Assembly: GCF_051401765.1 (NCBI RefSeq)
Contig: NW_027480547.1
Location: 186,001 to 250,000 of the forward strand
DNA from: Calliopsis andreniformis
Taxonomy: Eukaryota; Arthropoda; Insecta; Hymenoptera; Andrenidae
Direction: 5' to 3'
Length of the DNA: 64,000 nucleotides
Shown one piece after another: positions 1 through 11,500 of this stretch (positions are counted from its first letter, which is position 1; each line of letters starts with the position of its first letter). A model generated the notes under the pieces. It saw only the letters and a list, made by a program, of their open reading frames with translations. It searched no databases and was not told where the DNA came from. Made by a program: the position numbers and the translations under genes.

Positions 1-848
1 CATCACTCAACGCTCAACACTCAGACCCCAATCCTCAATCTTCAATCCCCAATCCTCAATCCTCAATCCTCAATCCTCAATCCTCAATCTTCAATACTCA
101 GTCCCCAATCCTCAATCTTCAATCCCCAATCCTCAATCCTCAATCCTCGATCCTCGAACCTCAATCCTCAGTCCTCAATCCTCAATCCTGAATGTTCAAT
201 CCGCAATACCCAATCCTCAATCTTCAATCCTCTATCCTCAATCCTCAGTCCTCAATCCCCAATCCTTAATCTTCAATCCTCAATCTTCAATCCTCAATCA
301 TCAATCCTCAATACGCAATCTTCAATCCTCAATCCTCAATCCTCAATCCTCAATCCTCAATCCTCAACCCTCAATCCTCAACCCTCAGTCGTCAATGCTC
401 AATCCCAATCGTCAATCCTCAATCCTCAATCCTCAATCTGCAATCCTCAATTCTCAATCATCAATACTCAATCCTCAATGCTCAATCTTCAATCCTCAAT
501 CCTCAATTCTCAATCCTCAATACTCAATCCTCAGTCGTCAATCCTCAATTCCCAATCCTCAATCTTCAATCCTCAATCCTCAATCTTCAATCCTCAATCC
601 TCAATCCTCAATCCCCAATCTTCAATCTTCAATCCTCAATAGTCAATCTTCAATCCTCAATCCTCAATCCTCAATCCTCAATCCTCAATCCGCAATCCTT
701 AATCCTCGATCTTCAATCCTCAGTACTCAATCCTCAACCCTCAATCTTCAATCCTCAATCCTCAATCCTCATTCTTCAATCCTCAACACCCAGTCCTCAA
801 TCTTCAATCCTCAATCCTCAATCCTCAATTCTCAATCCTCAATCCTCA

Positions 849-1005
849 ACGCTCAGACCTCAAGCATCAATACTCAACCGTCAGTCCTCGTCCGCAATCC
901 ACAACCCTCAATACTCAATCCTCAATCTTCGATCATCAATATTCAATCATCAAACCTCAATCTTCAATCCTCTATCCTCAATCCTCAATCCTGAATGTTC
1001 AATTC
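849..1005 (+). repeat. Marker F1 (exemplar of 38 copies)
   Basis: This is a second conserved landmark. It reads AACGCTCAGACCTCAAGC, then ATCAATACTCAACC, CAGTCCTCGTCCGCAATCC, ACAACCCTCAATCC, CTTCGATCATCAATATTC and a following CTGAATGTTCAATCC. Anchors (GACCTCAAGC) are at 856, 3198, 4750, 6998, 9109, 9710, 12416, 15690, 18013, 19167, 19397, 21781, 22011, 24395, 24625, 27325, 28900, 30265, 30579, 32902, 34840, 35070, 37770, 39345, 40710, 41024, 43347, 45188, 45495, 45963, 46691, 48035, 48349, 50568, 52850, 54691, 54998 and 57259. Where an A core follows directly, the distance is 320 bp in nearly every case (306 bp at 9109). The copies at 45188 and 54691 are divergent. None was found right of 57.3 kb. 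Confidence 0.85.
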
Positions 1006-1134
1006 TCAATACCCAATCCTCAGTCTTCAATCCTCAATACTCAATCCTCAATCCTCAATCCTCAATCCTCAGTCCTCAAACCTCAATCCTGAATCCTCAA
1101 TCCTGAATCCTCAATCTTCAGCCCTCAGTCCTCA

Positions 1135-1275
1135 ACAATCAATTGTCAGTCCTCAATCCTCAATAGAGTATACCCAATTCACAGTTTTCAACACTGAATC
1201 CCCAATCTTCAATCTTCAAATCTCAATCCACTAACATCAATTCTCATCACTCAACGCTCAACACTCAGACCCCAA
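1135..1275 (+). repeat. Punctuation core, subtype A (exemplar of 21 copies)
   Basis: This is one of 83 related elements that interrupt the plain heptamers. The order is a dyad ACAATCAATTGT, two or three heptamers, the A-specific bridge AATAGAGTATACCC, the anchor AATTCACAGTTTTCAA, then ACACTGAATCCCC and a tail with CCACTAACATCAATTC and CAACGCTCAACACTCAGACC. Anchor starts of all A copies are 1176, 9415, 10030, 19717, 22331, 24945, 30899, 32181, 33222, 35390, 41344, 42626, 43667, 45815, 48669, 49902, 50888, 52128, 53170, 55318 and 57579. Bridge variants are GGGTATACC (30899, 41344, 57579), GAGTGTACC (33222, 43667, 50888, 53170) and AAAGAGTATACC (9415). The bases at 1-35 are the tail of a further A copy. 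Function unknown; a protein-binding or nucleosome-phasing site is only a guess. Confidence 0.85.
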
Positions 1276-1539
1276 TCCTCAATCTTCAATCCCCAATCCT
1301 CAATCCTCAATACTCAATCCTCAATCTTCAATCCTCAATACTCAATCTTCAATCCTCAATCCTCAATCCTCAATCCTCAATCCTCAATCCTCAATCCTCA
1401 ATCGTCAATCTCCAATCCTGAATACTCAATCTTCAATCCTCAATCCTCAATCCTCACTCCTCAGTCCTCATTCTTCAATCCTCAATACCAAACCCGCAAT
1501 CTTCAATCCTCAATCCTCAAACCTCAATTCGCAATCCTC

Positions 1540-1660
1540 AATCCTCAGACCTCAAGTATTAATACCCAACCATCAGTCCTCGTCCTCAATCTACAACCCT
1601 CAATACTCAATCTTCAATCATCAATATTCAACCTTCAATCCTCAGTCTCCAATACTCAAT
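1540..1660 (+). repeat. Marker F2 (exemplar of 8 copies)
   Basis: This is a diverged sister of F1: GACCTCAAG followed by TATTAATACCCAACC or CATTAATACCCAACC, then CAGTCCTCGTCCTCAATC, TACAACCCTCAATAC and ATCATCAATATTCAACC. Anchors are at 1548, 7452, 10402, 12863, 20089, 22703, 25317 and 35762. Each lies 313 or 320 bp upstream of a B core, so F2 and B travel as a unit just as F1 and A do. The two marker-core pairs look like descendants of one ancestral higher-order unit. Confidence 0.85.
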
Positions 1661-1819
1661 CCTCAATCCTCAATCCTCAAACCTCCATACCCAATCCTCA
1701 ATCCTCAATCCTCAATCCTCAATCCTCAATCCTAAATCCTCAATCCTCAATCCTCAGTCCCCAAACCACAATCCTGAATCCTCAACCATGAATCCTCACT
1801 CTTCAGCCCTCAGTCCTCA

Positions 1820-1965
1820 ACGATCAGTTGTCAATCCTCAATCCTCAATAGAATATCACCAATTCACAGATTTCAATACTCAATACACAATCTGCAATCT
1901 TCAAATCTCTATCCTCCAACATCAATTCTCATCAATCATACCTCAACACTCAGTCCTTTATGTTC
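1820..1965 (+). repeat. Punctuation core, subtype B (exemplar of 8 copies)
   Basis: This is homologous to the A core but distinct. The dyad is broken (ACGATCAGTTGT), the bridge is AATAGAATATCACC, and the anchor carries a substitution (AATTCACAGATTTCAA). It is followed by ATACTCAATACACAATCTGC and a tail with CTCCAACATCAATTC and CAGTCCTTTATGTTC. Anchors are at 1861, 7772, 10722, 13183, 20402, 23016, 25637 and 36082. Copies from 20402 onward read CTTTCTGTTC instead of CTTTATGTTC, a shared lineage mark. Each B copy has an F2 marker 313 or 320 bp upstream and a C core 846, 888 or 895 bp downstream. Confidence 0.85.
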
Positions 1966-3439
1966 AATCCTCAATCCTCAATTCTCAAACTTCAATCCTC
2001 AATACTGAATCTTCAATCCTCAATCCTCAATCCTCAATCCTCAATCCTCAATCATCAATCCTCAATCCTCAATCCTCAATCTTCAATACTCAGTCCCCAA
2101 TCCTCAATCTTCAATCCCCAATCCTCAATCCTCAATCCTCGATCCTCGAACCTCAATCCTCAGTCCTCAATCCTCAATCCTCAATGTTCAATCCGCAATA
2201 CCCAATCCTCAATCTTCAATCCTCTATCCTCAATCCTCAGTCCTCAATCCCCAATCCTCAATCTTCAATCCTCAATCTTCAATCCTCAATCATCAATCCT
2301 CAATACTCAATCTTCAATCCTCAATCCTCAATCCTCAATCCTCAATCCTCAATCCTCAATCCTCAATCCTCAATCCTCAATCCTCAGTCGTCAATGCTCA
2401 ATCCCAATCCTCAATCTTCAATCCTCTATCCTCAATCCTCAATCCTCAATCCCCAATCCTCATTCTTCAATCCTCAATCTTCAATCCTCAATCATCAATC
2501 CTCAATTATCAAACCTCAATACTCAATCTTCAATCCTCAATCCTCAATCCTCAATCCTTAATCCTCAATCCTCAATCCTCAACCCGCAATCCTCAGTCCT
2601 GAAACGTCAATCCCGAATCCTCAATCCTGAATCCGCAAACTTCAGTCCTCAGTCCTCAGTCCTCAACAATCAATTGTCAATCCTCAATCCTCAATAGAAT
2701 ATCCTCAATTCAGAGTTTTCAATACTCAATCCCCATTCTTCAATCTTCAAATCTCAATCCACAAACATCAATTCTCATCACTCAACCCTCAACACTCAGT
2801 CCTCAATCTTCAATCCTCAATCCTCAATCCGCAATCTTGAATCCTCAATACTCAATCTTCAAACCTCAATCCTCAATTCTCAATCCTCAACACTCAATCC
2901 TCAATCCTCAATCCTCAATCCCCAATCCTCAATCTTCAATCCTCAATCCTCAATCCTCAATCCCCAATCTTCAATCTTCAATCCTCAATAGTCAATCTTC
3001 AATCCTCAATCCTCAATCCTCAATCCTCAATCCGCAATCCTCAATCCTCAATCTTCAATCCTCAATACTCAATCCTCAACCCTCAATCTTCAATCCTCAA
3101 TCCTCAATCCTCATACTTCAATCCTCAACACCCAGTCCTCAATCTTCAATCCTCAATCCTCAATCCTCAATTCTCAATCCTCAAACCTCAACGCTCAGAC
3201 CTCAAGCATCAATACTCAACCCTCAGTCCTCGTCCGCAATCCACAACCCTCAATCCTCAATCCTCAATCTTCGATCATCAATATTCAATCATCAATCCTC
3301 AATCTTCAATCCTCTATCCTCAATCCTCAATCCTGAATGTTCAATCCTCAATACCCAATCCTCAATCTTCAATCCTCAATACTCAATCCTCAATCCTCAA
3401 TCCTCAATCCTCAGTCCTCAAACCTCAATCCTGAATCCT

Positions 3440-3560
3440 CAATCCTGAATCCTCAATCTTCAGCCCTCAGTCCTCAACAATCAATTGTCAGTCCTCAATC
3501 CTCAATCCTCAATCCTCAATCCTCTATCTTCAATCCTCAATACTCAATCTTCAATCCTCA
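3440..3560 (+). repeat. Core-less A junction (exemplar of 8 copies)
   Basis: The usual A approach (TCAGCCCTCAGTCCTCAAC, then the dyad and TGTCAGTCCTCAATCC) is present. Instead of the bridge and anchor, the sequence runs into plain heptamers and CCTCTATCTTCAATCC. The same junction is seen near 3478, 5030, 27606, 29179, 38051, 39624, 46971 and 56196. One ancestral exchange or deletion that joined an A unit to another unit, followed by amplification, explains the shared breakpoint. All except the one at 3478 lead into a D core, 191-221 bp from dyad to anchor; the difference is caused by heptamer copy number. Confidence 0.75.
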
Positions 3561-4217
3561 ATCCTCAATCCTCAATCCTCAATCCTCAATCTTCAATACT
3601 CAGTCCCCAATCCTCAATCTTCAATCCCCAATCCTCAATCCTCAATCCTCGATCCTCGAACATCAATCTTCAGTCCTCAATACTCAATCCTCAATGTTCA
3701 ATCCGCAATACCCAATCCTCAATCTTCAATCCTCTATCCTCAATACTCAGTCCTCAATCCCCAATCCTTAATCTTCAATCCTCAATCTTCAATCCTCAAT
3801 CATCAATCCTCAATACTCAATCTTCAATCCTCAATCCTCAATCCTCAATCCTCAATCCTCAATCCTCAACCCTCAATCCTCAATCCTCAGTCGTCAATGC
3901 TCAATCCCAATCGTCAATCCTCAATCCTCAATCCTCAATTCTCAGTCGTCAATGCTCAAACCCCAATCCTCAATCTTCAATCCTCTATCCTCAATCCTCA
4001 ATCCTCAATTCCCAATCCTCATTCTTCAATCCTCAATCTTCAATCCTCAATCATCAATCCTCAATTATCAAACCTCAATACTCAATCTTCAATCCTCAAT
4101 CCTCAATCCTCAATCCTCAATCCTCAATCCTCAACCCGCAATCCTCAGTCCTGTAACCTCAATCCCGAATCCTCAATCCTGAATCCGCAAACTTCAGTCC
4201 TCAGTCCTCAGTCCTCA

Positions 4218-4355
4218 ACAATCAATTGTCAATCCTCAATCCTCAATAGAATATCCTCAATTCACAGTTTTCAATACTCAATCCCCATTCTTCAATCTTC
4301 AAATCTCAATCCACAAACATCAATTCTCATCACTCAACCCTCAACACTCAGTCCT
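4218..4355 (+). repeat. Punctuation core, subtype C (exemplar of 38 copies)
   Basis: This is the commonest core. It has the dyad ACAATCAATTGT, the bridge AATAGAATATCC, the anchor AATTCACAGTTTTCAA, then TACTCAATCCCCATTC and a tail with AATCCACAAACATCAATTC and CAACCCTCAACACTCAGTCC. Anchors are at 2707, 4259, 8618, 11617, 14029, 14617, 16352, 16940, 18675, 21290, 23904, 26525, 28107, 31361, 32643, 33684, 34349, 36970, 38552, 41806, 43088, 44129, 44794, 49131, 50308, 51350, 52590, 53632, 54297, 55752, 58041, 58887, 59755, 60434, 61300, 62307, 63175 and 63931. The copies at 2707, 60434 and 63931 read CAGAGTTTTC. Those at 58887, 61300 and 62307 have an altered dyad or bridge. Most copies left of 58 kb are preceded by CCGCAAACTTCAGTCC or a close variant. 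Confidence 0.88.
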
Positions 4356-5189
4356 CAATCTTCAATCCTCAATCCCCAATCTGCAATATTGAATCCTCAA
4401 TACTCAATCTTCAATCCTCAATCCTCAATTCTCAATCCTCAACACTCAATCCTCAATCCTCAATCCTCAATCCCCAATCCTCAATCTTCAGTCTTCTATC
4501 CTCAATCCTCAATCCTCAATCCTCAATCCTCAATCTTCAATACTCAATACTCAATCTTCAATCCTCAATCCTCAATCCTCAATCCGCAATCCTCAATCCT
4601 CAATCTTCAATCTTCAATACTCAATCCTCAACCCTCAATCTTCAATCCTCAATCCTCAATCCTCATTCTTCGATCCTCAACACCCAGTCCTCAATCTTCA
4701 ATCCTCAATCCTCAATCCTCAATTCTCAATCCTCAATCCTCAACTCTCAGACCTCAAGCATCAATACTCAACCGTCAGTCCTCGTCCGCAATCCACAACC
4801 CTCAATCCTCAATCCTCAATCTTCGATCATCAATATTCAATCATCAAACCTCAATCTTCAATCCTCTATCCTCAATCCTCAATCCTGAATGTTCAATCCT
4901 CAATACCCAATCCTCAATCTTCAATCCTCAATACTCAATCCTCAATCCTCAATCCTCAATCCTCAGTCCTCAAACCTCAATCCTGAATCCTCAATCCTGA
5001 ATCCTCAATCTTCAGCCCTCAGTCCTCAACAATCAATTGTCAGTCCTCAATCCTCAATCCTCAATCCTCAATCCTCTATCTTCAATCCTCAATACTCAAT
5101 CTTCAATCCTCAATCCTCAATCCTCAATCCTCAATCCTCAATCCTCAATCCTCAATCCTCAATCGTCAATCTTCTGCCCTCAGTCCTCA

Positions 5190-5330
5190 ACAATCAGTTG
5201 TCAATCCTCAATCCTCAATACAACATCATCAATTCACAGTTTTCAATACTGAATACTCAATCTGCAATCTTCAAATCTCTATCCAGAAACATCAATTCTC
5301 ATCACTCAACCCTCAACACTCCGTCCCCAA
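5190..5330 (+). repeat. Punctuation core, subtype D (exemplar of 8 copies)
   Basis: The bridge is AATACAACATCATC, the dyad is ACAATCAGTTGT, and the anchor AATTCACAGTTTTCAA is followed by TACTGAATACTCAATCTGC. The tail contains CCAGAAACATCAATTC and ends CAACACTCCGTCCCC. It is preceded by CGTCAATCTTCTGCCCTCAG. Anchors are at 5231, 6114, 27799, 29402, 38244, 39847, 47172 and 56396. Six copies are followed by an E core exactly 350 bp downstream. The copies at 27799 and 38244 are followed by a C core 308 bp downstream and share a bridge variant (ACATCAACAATTC). D shares its ATCTGC segment with B, which suggests common descent or a B/C recombinant. Confidence 0.85.
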
Positions 5331-5539
5331 TCCTCAATCTTCAATACTCAATCCTCAATCCTCAATCATCAATCCTCAATTTTCAATCCTCAATACTCAA
5401 TCTTCAATCATCAATCCTCAATCGTCAATCCTCAGTCCTCAATCCTCAATCCTCAATCCTCAACACTCAATCCTCAGTCCTGAAACCTCAATCCCGAATC
5501 CTCAATCCTGAATCCGCAAACTTCAGTCCTGAGTCCTCA

Positions 5540-5680
5540 ACAATCAATCGTCAATCCTCAATCCTCAATAGAATATCCTCAATTCACAGTTTTCAATACT
5601 CAAATCCCCATTCTTCAATCTTCAAGTCTCAATCCACAAACATCAATTCTCATCACTCAGCCCTCAACACTCAGTCCTCA
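5540..5680 (+). repeat. Punctuation core, subtype E (exemplar of 8 copies)
   Basis: This resembles C but has one extra A after the anchor (ACTCAAATCCCCATTC), a tail reading CAAGTCTCAATCC and CACTCAGCCCTCAACAC, and a changed dyad (ACAATCAATCGT). It is preceded by TTCAGTCCTGAGTCC. Anchors are at 5581, 6464, 15177, 17500, 29752, 40197, 47522 and 56746. The copies at 15177 and 17500 read CACCCAGCC and TCCTGTGTCC and have no D partner. The single-base insertion makes E a useful lineage mark. Confidence 0.83.
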
Positions 5681-6594
5681 ATCTTCAATCCTCAATCCTC
5701 AATCCGCAATCATGAATCCTCAATACTCAATCTTCAATCCTCAATCCTCAATTCTCAATCCTCAATACTCAATCCTCAATCGTCAATCCTCAATTCCCAA
5801 TCCTCAATCTTCAATCCTCAATCCTCAATCTTCAATCCTCAATCCTCAATCCTCAATCCCCAATCCTCAATCTTCAATCCTCAATACTCAATCTTCAATC
5901 CTCAATCCTCAATCCTCAATCCTCAATCCGCAATCCTCAATCCTCAATCTTCAATCCTCAATACTCAATCCTCAACCCTCAATCTTCAATCCTCAATCCT
6001 CAATCCTCAATCCTCAATCCTCAATCCTCAATCCTCAATCCTCAATCGTCAATCTTCTGCCCTCAGTCCTCAACAATCAGTTGTCAATCCTCAATCCTCA
6101 ATACAACATCATCAATTCACAGTTTTCAATACTGAATACTCAATCTGCAATCTTCAAATCTCTATCCAGAAACATCAATTCTCATCACTCAACCCTCAAC
6201 ACTCCGTCCCCAATCCTCAATCTTCAATACTCAATCCTCAATCCTCAATCATCAATCCTCAATTTTCAATCCTCAATACTCAATCTTCAATCATCAATCC
6301 TCAATCGTCAATCCTCAGTCCTCAATCCTCAATCCTCAATCCTCAACACTCAATCCTCAGTCCTGAAACCTCAATCCCGAATCCTCAATCCTGAATCCGC
6401 AAACTTCAGTCCTGAGTCCTCAACAATCAATCGTCAATCCTCAATCCTCAATAGAATATCCTCAATTCACAGTTTTCAATACTCAAATCCCCATTCTTCA
6501 ATCTTCAAGTCTCAATCCACAAACATCAATTCTCATCACTCAGCCCTCAACACTCAGTCCTCAATCTTCAATCCTCAATCCTCAATCCGCAATC

Positions 6595-8541
6595 TTGAAT
6601 CCTCAATACTCAATCTTCAATCCTCAATCCTCAATTCTCAATCCTCAATACTCAATCCTCAATCGTCAATCCTCAATTCCCAATCCTCAATCTTCAATCC
6701 TCAATCCTCAATCTTCAATCCTCAATCCTCAATCCTCAATCCCCAATCCTCAATCTTCAATCCTCAATACTCAATCTTCAATCCTCAATCCTCAATCCTC
6801 AATCCTCAATCCGCAATCCTCAATCCTCAATCTTCAATCCTCAATACTCAATCCTCAACCCTCAATCTTCAATCCTCAATCCTCAATCCTCATTCTTCAA
6901 TCCTCAACACCCAGTCCTCAATCTTCAATCCTCAATCCTCAATCCTCAATTCTCAATCCTCAATCCTCAATTCTCAATCCTCAATCCTCAACGCTCAGAC
7001 CTCAAGCATCAATACTCAACCCTCAGTCCTCGTCCGCAATCCACAACCCTCAATCCTCAATCCTCAATCTTCGATCATCAATATTCAATCATCAATCCTC
7101 AATCTTCAATCCTCTATCCTCAATCCTCAATCCTGAATGTTCAATCCTCAATACCCAATCCTCAATCTTCAATCCTCAGTACTCAATCCTCATTCCTCAA
7201 TCCTCAATCCTCAATACTCAATCCTCAATCTTCAATCCTCAATACTCAATTTTCAATCCTCAATCCTCAATCCTCAATCCTCAATCCTCAATCCTCAATC
7301 CTCAATCGTCAATCTCCAATCCTGAATACTCAATCTTCAATCCTCAATCCTCAATCCTCACTCCTCAGTCCTCATTCTTCAATCCTCAATACCAAACCCG
7401 CAATCTTCAATCCTCAATCCTCAAACCTCAATTCGCAATCCTCAATCCTCAGACCTCAAGCATTAATACCCAACCATCAGTCCTCGTCCTCAATCTACAA
7501 CCCTCAATACTCAATCTTCAATCATCAATATTCAACCTTCAATCCTCAGTCTCCAATACTCAATCCTCAATCCTCAATCCTCAATCCTCAAACCTCCATA
7601 CCCAATCCTCAATCCTCAATCCTCAATACTCAATCCTCAATCCTAAATCCTCAATCCTCAATCCTCAGTCCCCAAACCACAATCCTGAATCCTCAACCAT
7701 GAATCCTCAATCTTCAGCCCTCAGTCCTCAACGATCAGTTGTCAATCCTCAATCCTCAATAGAATATCACCAATTCACAGATTTCAATACTCAATACACA
7801 ATCTGCAATCTTCAAATCTCTATCCTCCAACATCAATTCTCATCAATCATCCCTCAACACTCAGTCCTTTATGTTCAATCCTCAATCCTCAATTCTCAAA
7901 CTTCAATCCTCAATACTGAATCTTCAATCCTCAATCCTCAATCCTCAATCCTCAATCCTCAATCCTCAATCCTCAATCCTCAATCCTCAATCCTCAATCT
8001 TCAATACTCAGTCCCCAATCCTCAATCTTCAATCCCCAATCCTCAATCCTCAATCCTCGATCCTCGACCCTCAATCCTCAGTCCTCAATCCTCAATCCTC
8101 AATGTTCAATCCGCAATACCCAATCCTCAATCTTCAATCCTCTATCCTCAATCCTCAGTCCTCAATCCCCAATCCTCAATCTTCAATCCTCAATCTTCAA
8201 TCCTCAATCATCAATCCTCAATACTCAATCTTCAATCCTCAATCCTCAATCCTCAATCCTCAATCCTCAATCCTCAATCCTCAATCCTCAATCCTCAGTC
8301 GTCAATGCTCAATCCCAATCCTCAATCTTCAATCCTCTATCCTCAATCCTCAATCCTCAATCCCCAATCCTCATTCTTCAATCCTCAATCTTCAATCCTC
8401 AATCATCAATCCTCAATTATCAAACCTCAATACTCAATCTTCAATCCTCAATCCTCAATCCTCAATCCTCAATCCTCAATCCTCAATCCTCAACCCGCAA
8501 TCCTCAGTCCTGAAACCTCAATCCCGAATCCTCAATCCTGA
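6595..8541 (+). other. Longest open frame (648 codons): a repeat artefact, not a gene
   Basis: The translation is a degenerate SILNPQS heptapeptide from end to end, with no signal peptide, domain or membrane segment. The nucleotide heptamer and the codon triplet have no common factor, so all three + frames encode the same peptide and stay open until a variant heptamer makes TGA, TAA or TAG. Typical stops come from CTGAATCC, CTTAATC and CAATAGAA. Other repeat-derived frames overlap this one in other phases. No ribosome-binding site or codon-position bias is visible. I judge this and all similar + strand frames to be non-coding. Mass-spectrometric detection of the heptapeptide series would overturn that. 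Confidence 0.93.
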
Positions 8542-11500
8542 ATCCGCAAACTTCAGTCCTCAGTCCTCAGTCCTCAACAATCAATTGTCAATCCTCAATC
8601 CTCAATAGAATATCCTCAATTCACAGTTTTCAATACTCAATCCCCATTCTTCAATCTTCAAATCTCAATCCACAAACATCAATTCTCATCACTCAACCCT
8701 CAACACTCAGTCCTCAATCTTCAATCCTCAATCCTCAATCCGCAATCTTGAATCCTCAATACTCAATCTTCAATCCTCAATCCTCAATTCTCAATCCTCA
8801 ACACTCAATCCTCAATCCTCAATCCTCAATCCCCAATCCTCAATCTTCAATCCTCAATCCTCAATCCTCAATCCCCAATCTTCAATCTTCAATCCTCCAT
8901 AGTCAATCTTCAATCCTCAATCCTCAATCCTCAATCCTCAATCCGCAATCCTCAATCCTCAATCTTCAATCCTCAATACTCAATCCTCAACCCTCAATCT
9001 TCAATCCTCAATCCTCAATCCTCATTCTTCAATCCTCAACACCCAGTCCTCAATCTTCAATCCTCAATCCTCAATCCTCAATTCTCAATCCTCAATCCTC
9101 AACGCTCAGACCTCAAGCATCAATACTCAACCCTCAGTCCTCGTCCGCAATCCACAACCCTCAATCCTCAATCCTCAATCTTCGATCATCAATATTCAAT
9201 CATCAATCCTCAATCTTCAATCCTCTATCCTCAATCCTCAATCCTGAATGTTCTATCCTCAATACCCAATCCTCAATACTCAATCCTCAATCCTCAATCC
9301 TCAATCCTCAGTCCTCAAACCTCAATCCTGAATCCTCAATCCTGAATCCTCAATCTTCAGCCCTCAGTCGTCAACAATCAATTGTCAGTCCTCAATCCTC
9401 AAAAGAGTATACCCAATTCACAGTTTTCAACACTGAATCCCCAATCTTCAATCTTCAAATCTCAATCCACTAACATCAATTCTCATCACTCAACGCTCAA
9501 CACTCAGACCCCAATCCTCAATCTTCAATCCCCAATCCTCAATCCTCAATACTCAATCCTCAATCTTCAATCCTCAATACTTAATCCTCAACCCTCAATC
9601 TTCAATCCTCAATCCTCAATCCTCATTCTTCAATCCTCAACACCCAGTCCTCAATCTTCAATCCTCAATCCTCAATCCTCAATTCTCAATCCTCAATCCT
9701 CAACGCTCAGACCTCAAGCATCAATACTCAACCCTCAGTCCTCGTCCGCAATCCACAACCCTCAATCCTCAATCCTCAATCTTCGATCATCAATATTCAA
9801 TCATCAATCCTCAATCTTCAATCCTCTATCCTCAATCCTCAATCCTGAATGTTCAATCATCAATACCCAATCCTCAATCTTCAATCCTCAATACTCAATA
9901 CTCAATCCTCAATCCTCAATCCTCAGTCCTCAAACCTCAATCCTGAATCCTCAATCCTGAATCCTCAATCTTCAGCACTCAGTCCTCAACAATCAATTGT
10001 CAGTCCTCAATCCTCAATAGAGTATACCCAATTCACAGTTTTCAACACTGAATCCCCAATCTTCAATCTTCAAATCTCAATCCACTAACATCAATTCTCA
10101 TCACTCAACGCTCAACACTCAGACCCCAATCCTCAATCTTCAATCCCCAATCCTCAATCCTCAATACTCAATCCTCAATCTTCAATCCTCAATACTCAAT
10201 CTTCAATCCTCAATCCTCAATCCTCAATCCTCAATCCTCAATCCTCAATCCTCAATCGTCAATCTCCAATCCTGAATACTCAATCTTCAATCCTCAATCC
10301 TCAATCCTCACTCCTCAGTCCTCATTCTTCAATCCTCAATACCAAACCCGCAATCTTCAATCCTCAATCATCAAACCTCAATTCGCAATCCTCAATCCTC
10401 AGACCTCAAGCATTAATACCCAACCATCAGTCCTCGTCCTCAATCTACAACCCTCAATACTCAATCTTCAATCATCAATATTCAACCTTCAATCCTCAGT
10501 CTCCAATAGTCAATCCTCAATCCTCAATCCTCAATCCTCAAACCTCCATACCCAATCCTCAATCCTCAATCCTCAATCCTCAATCCTCAATCCTAAATCC
10601 TCAATCCTCAATCCTCAGTCCCCAAACCACAATCCTGAATCCTCAACCATGAATCCTCAATCTTCAGCCCTCAGTCCTCAACGATCAGTTGTCAATCCTC
10701 AATCCTCAATAGAATATCACCAATTCACAGATTTCAATACTCAATACACAATCTGCAATCTTCAAATCTCTATCCTCCAACATCAATTCTCATCAATCAT
10801 CCCTCAACACTCAGTCCTTTATGTTCAATCCTCAATCCTCAATTCTCAAACTTCAATCCTCAATACTGAATCTTCAATCCTCAATCCTCAATCCTCAATC
10901 CTCAATCCTCAATCCTCAATCCTCAATCCTCAATCCTCAATCTTCAATACTCAGTCCCCAATCCTCAATCTTCAATCCCCAATCCTCAATCCTCAATCCT
11001 CGATCCTCGAACCTCAATCCTCAGTCCTCAATCCTCAATCCTCAATGTTCAATCCGCAATACCCAATCCTCAATCTTCAATCCTCTATCCTCAATCCTCA
11101 GTCCTCAATCCCCAATCCTTAATCTTCAATCCTCAATCTTCAATCCTCAATCATCAATCCTCAATACTCAATCTTCAATCCTCAATCCTCAATCCTCAAT
11201 CCTCAATCCTCAATCCTCAATCCTCAACCCTCAATCCTCAATCCTCAGTCGTCAATGCTCAATCCCAATCGTCAATCCTCAATCCTCAATCCTCAATTCT
11301 CAGTCGTCAATGCTCAATCCCCAATCCTCAATCTTCAATCCTCTATCCTCAATCCTCAATCCTCAATTCCCAATCCTCATTCTTCAATCCTCAATCTTCA
11401 ATCCTCAATCATCAATCCTCAATTATCAAACCTCAATACTCAATCTTCAATCCTCAATCCTCAATCCTCAATCCTCAATCCTCAATCCTCAACCCGCAAT

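Larger units (their letters stand above)
1..5110 (+). repeat. Block I: mosaic of higher-order modules
   Basis: The window opens inside the tail of an A-type core (ATCACTCAACGCTCAACACT). Within about 60-90 bases it passes into sequence that elsewhere lies downstream of a B core, so there is a recombination junction near position 60-90. Marker order, by anchor position, is F 856, A 1176, F2 1548, B 1861, C 2707, F 3198, core-less A junction 3478, C 4259, F 4750, core-less A junction 5030. The part from about 1.3 to 3.4 kb recurs at about 7.2-9.3 kb with an offset of 5,911 bp (B 1861 to 7772, C 2707 to 8618, F 3198 to 9109). Confidence 0.8.
5110..6875 (+). repeat. 883-bp tandem duplication (D-E module)
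   Basis: Two head-to-tail copies lie at about 5,110-5,992 and 5,993-6,875. Matching landmarks are D 5231/6114, E 5581/6464 and the CGTCAATCTTCTGC element 5164/6047, all exactly 883 bp apart. The only difference I noticed is A at 5712 against T at 6595. The period is 126 heptamers plus one base, so the second copy is one base out of heptamer register with the first. Confidence 0.85.

Noticed and set aside
849..1005. CENP-B-box-like motif in marker F (CCTCGTCCGCAATCC)
   Set aside because: The match to the known box pattern (TTCG....A..CGGG) is poor on both strands; only the presence of CpG suggested it.
5190..5680. Punctuation cores as transposon ends or a mobile element
   Set aside because: They lack inverted termini, target-site duplications and coding capacity, and sit in fixed register with the heptamers. 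They look like diverged heptamers, not insertions.
6595..8541. A 648-codon repeat protein (and many similar frames) on the + strand
   Set aside because: The peptide is forced by the heptamer in all three frames, overlapping frames encode the same peptide, and there is no translation signal or domain.
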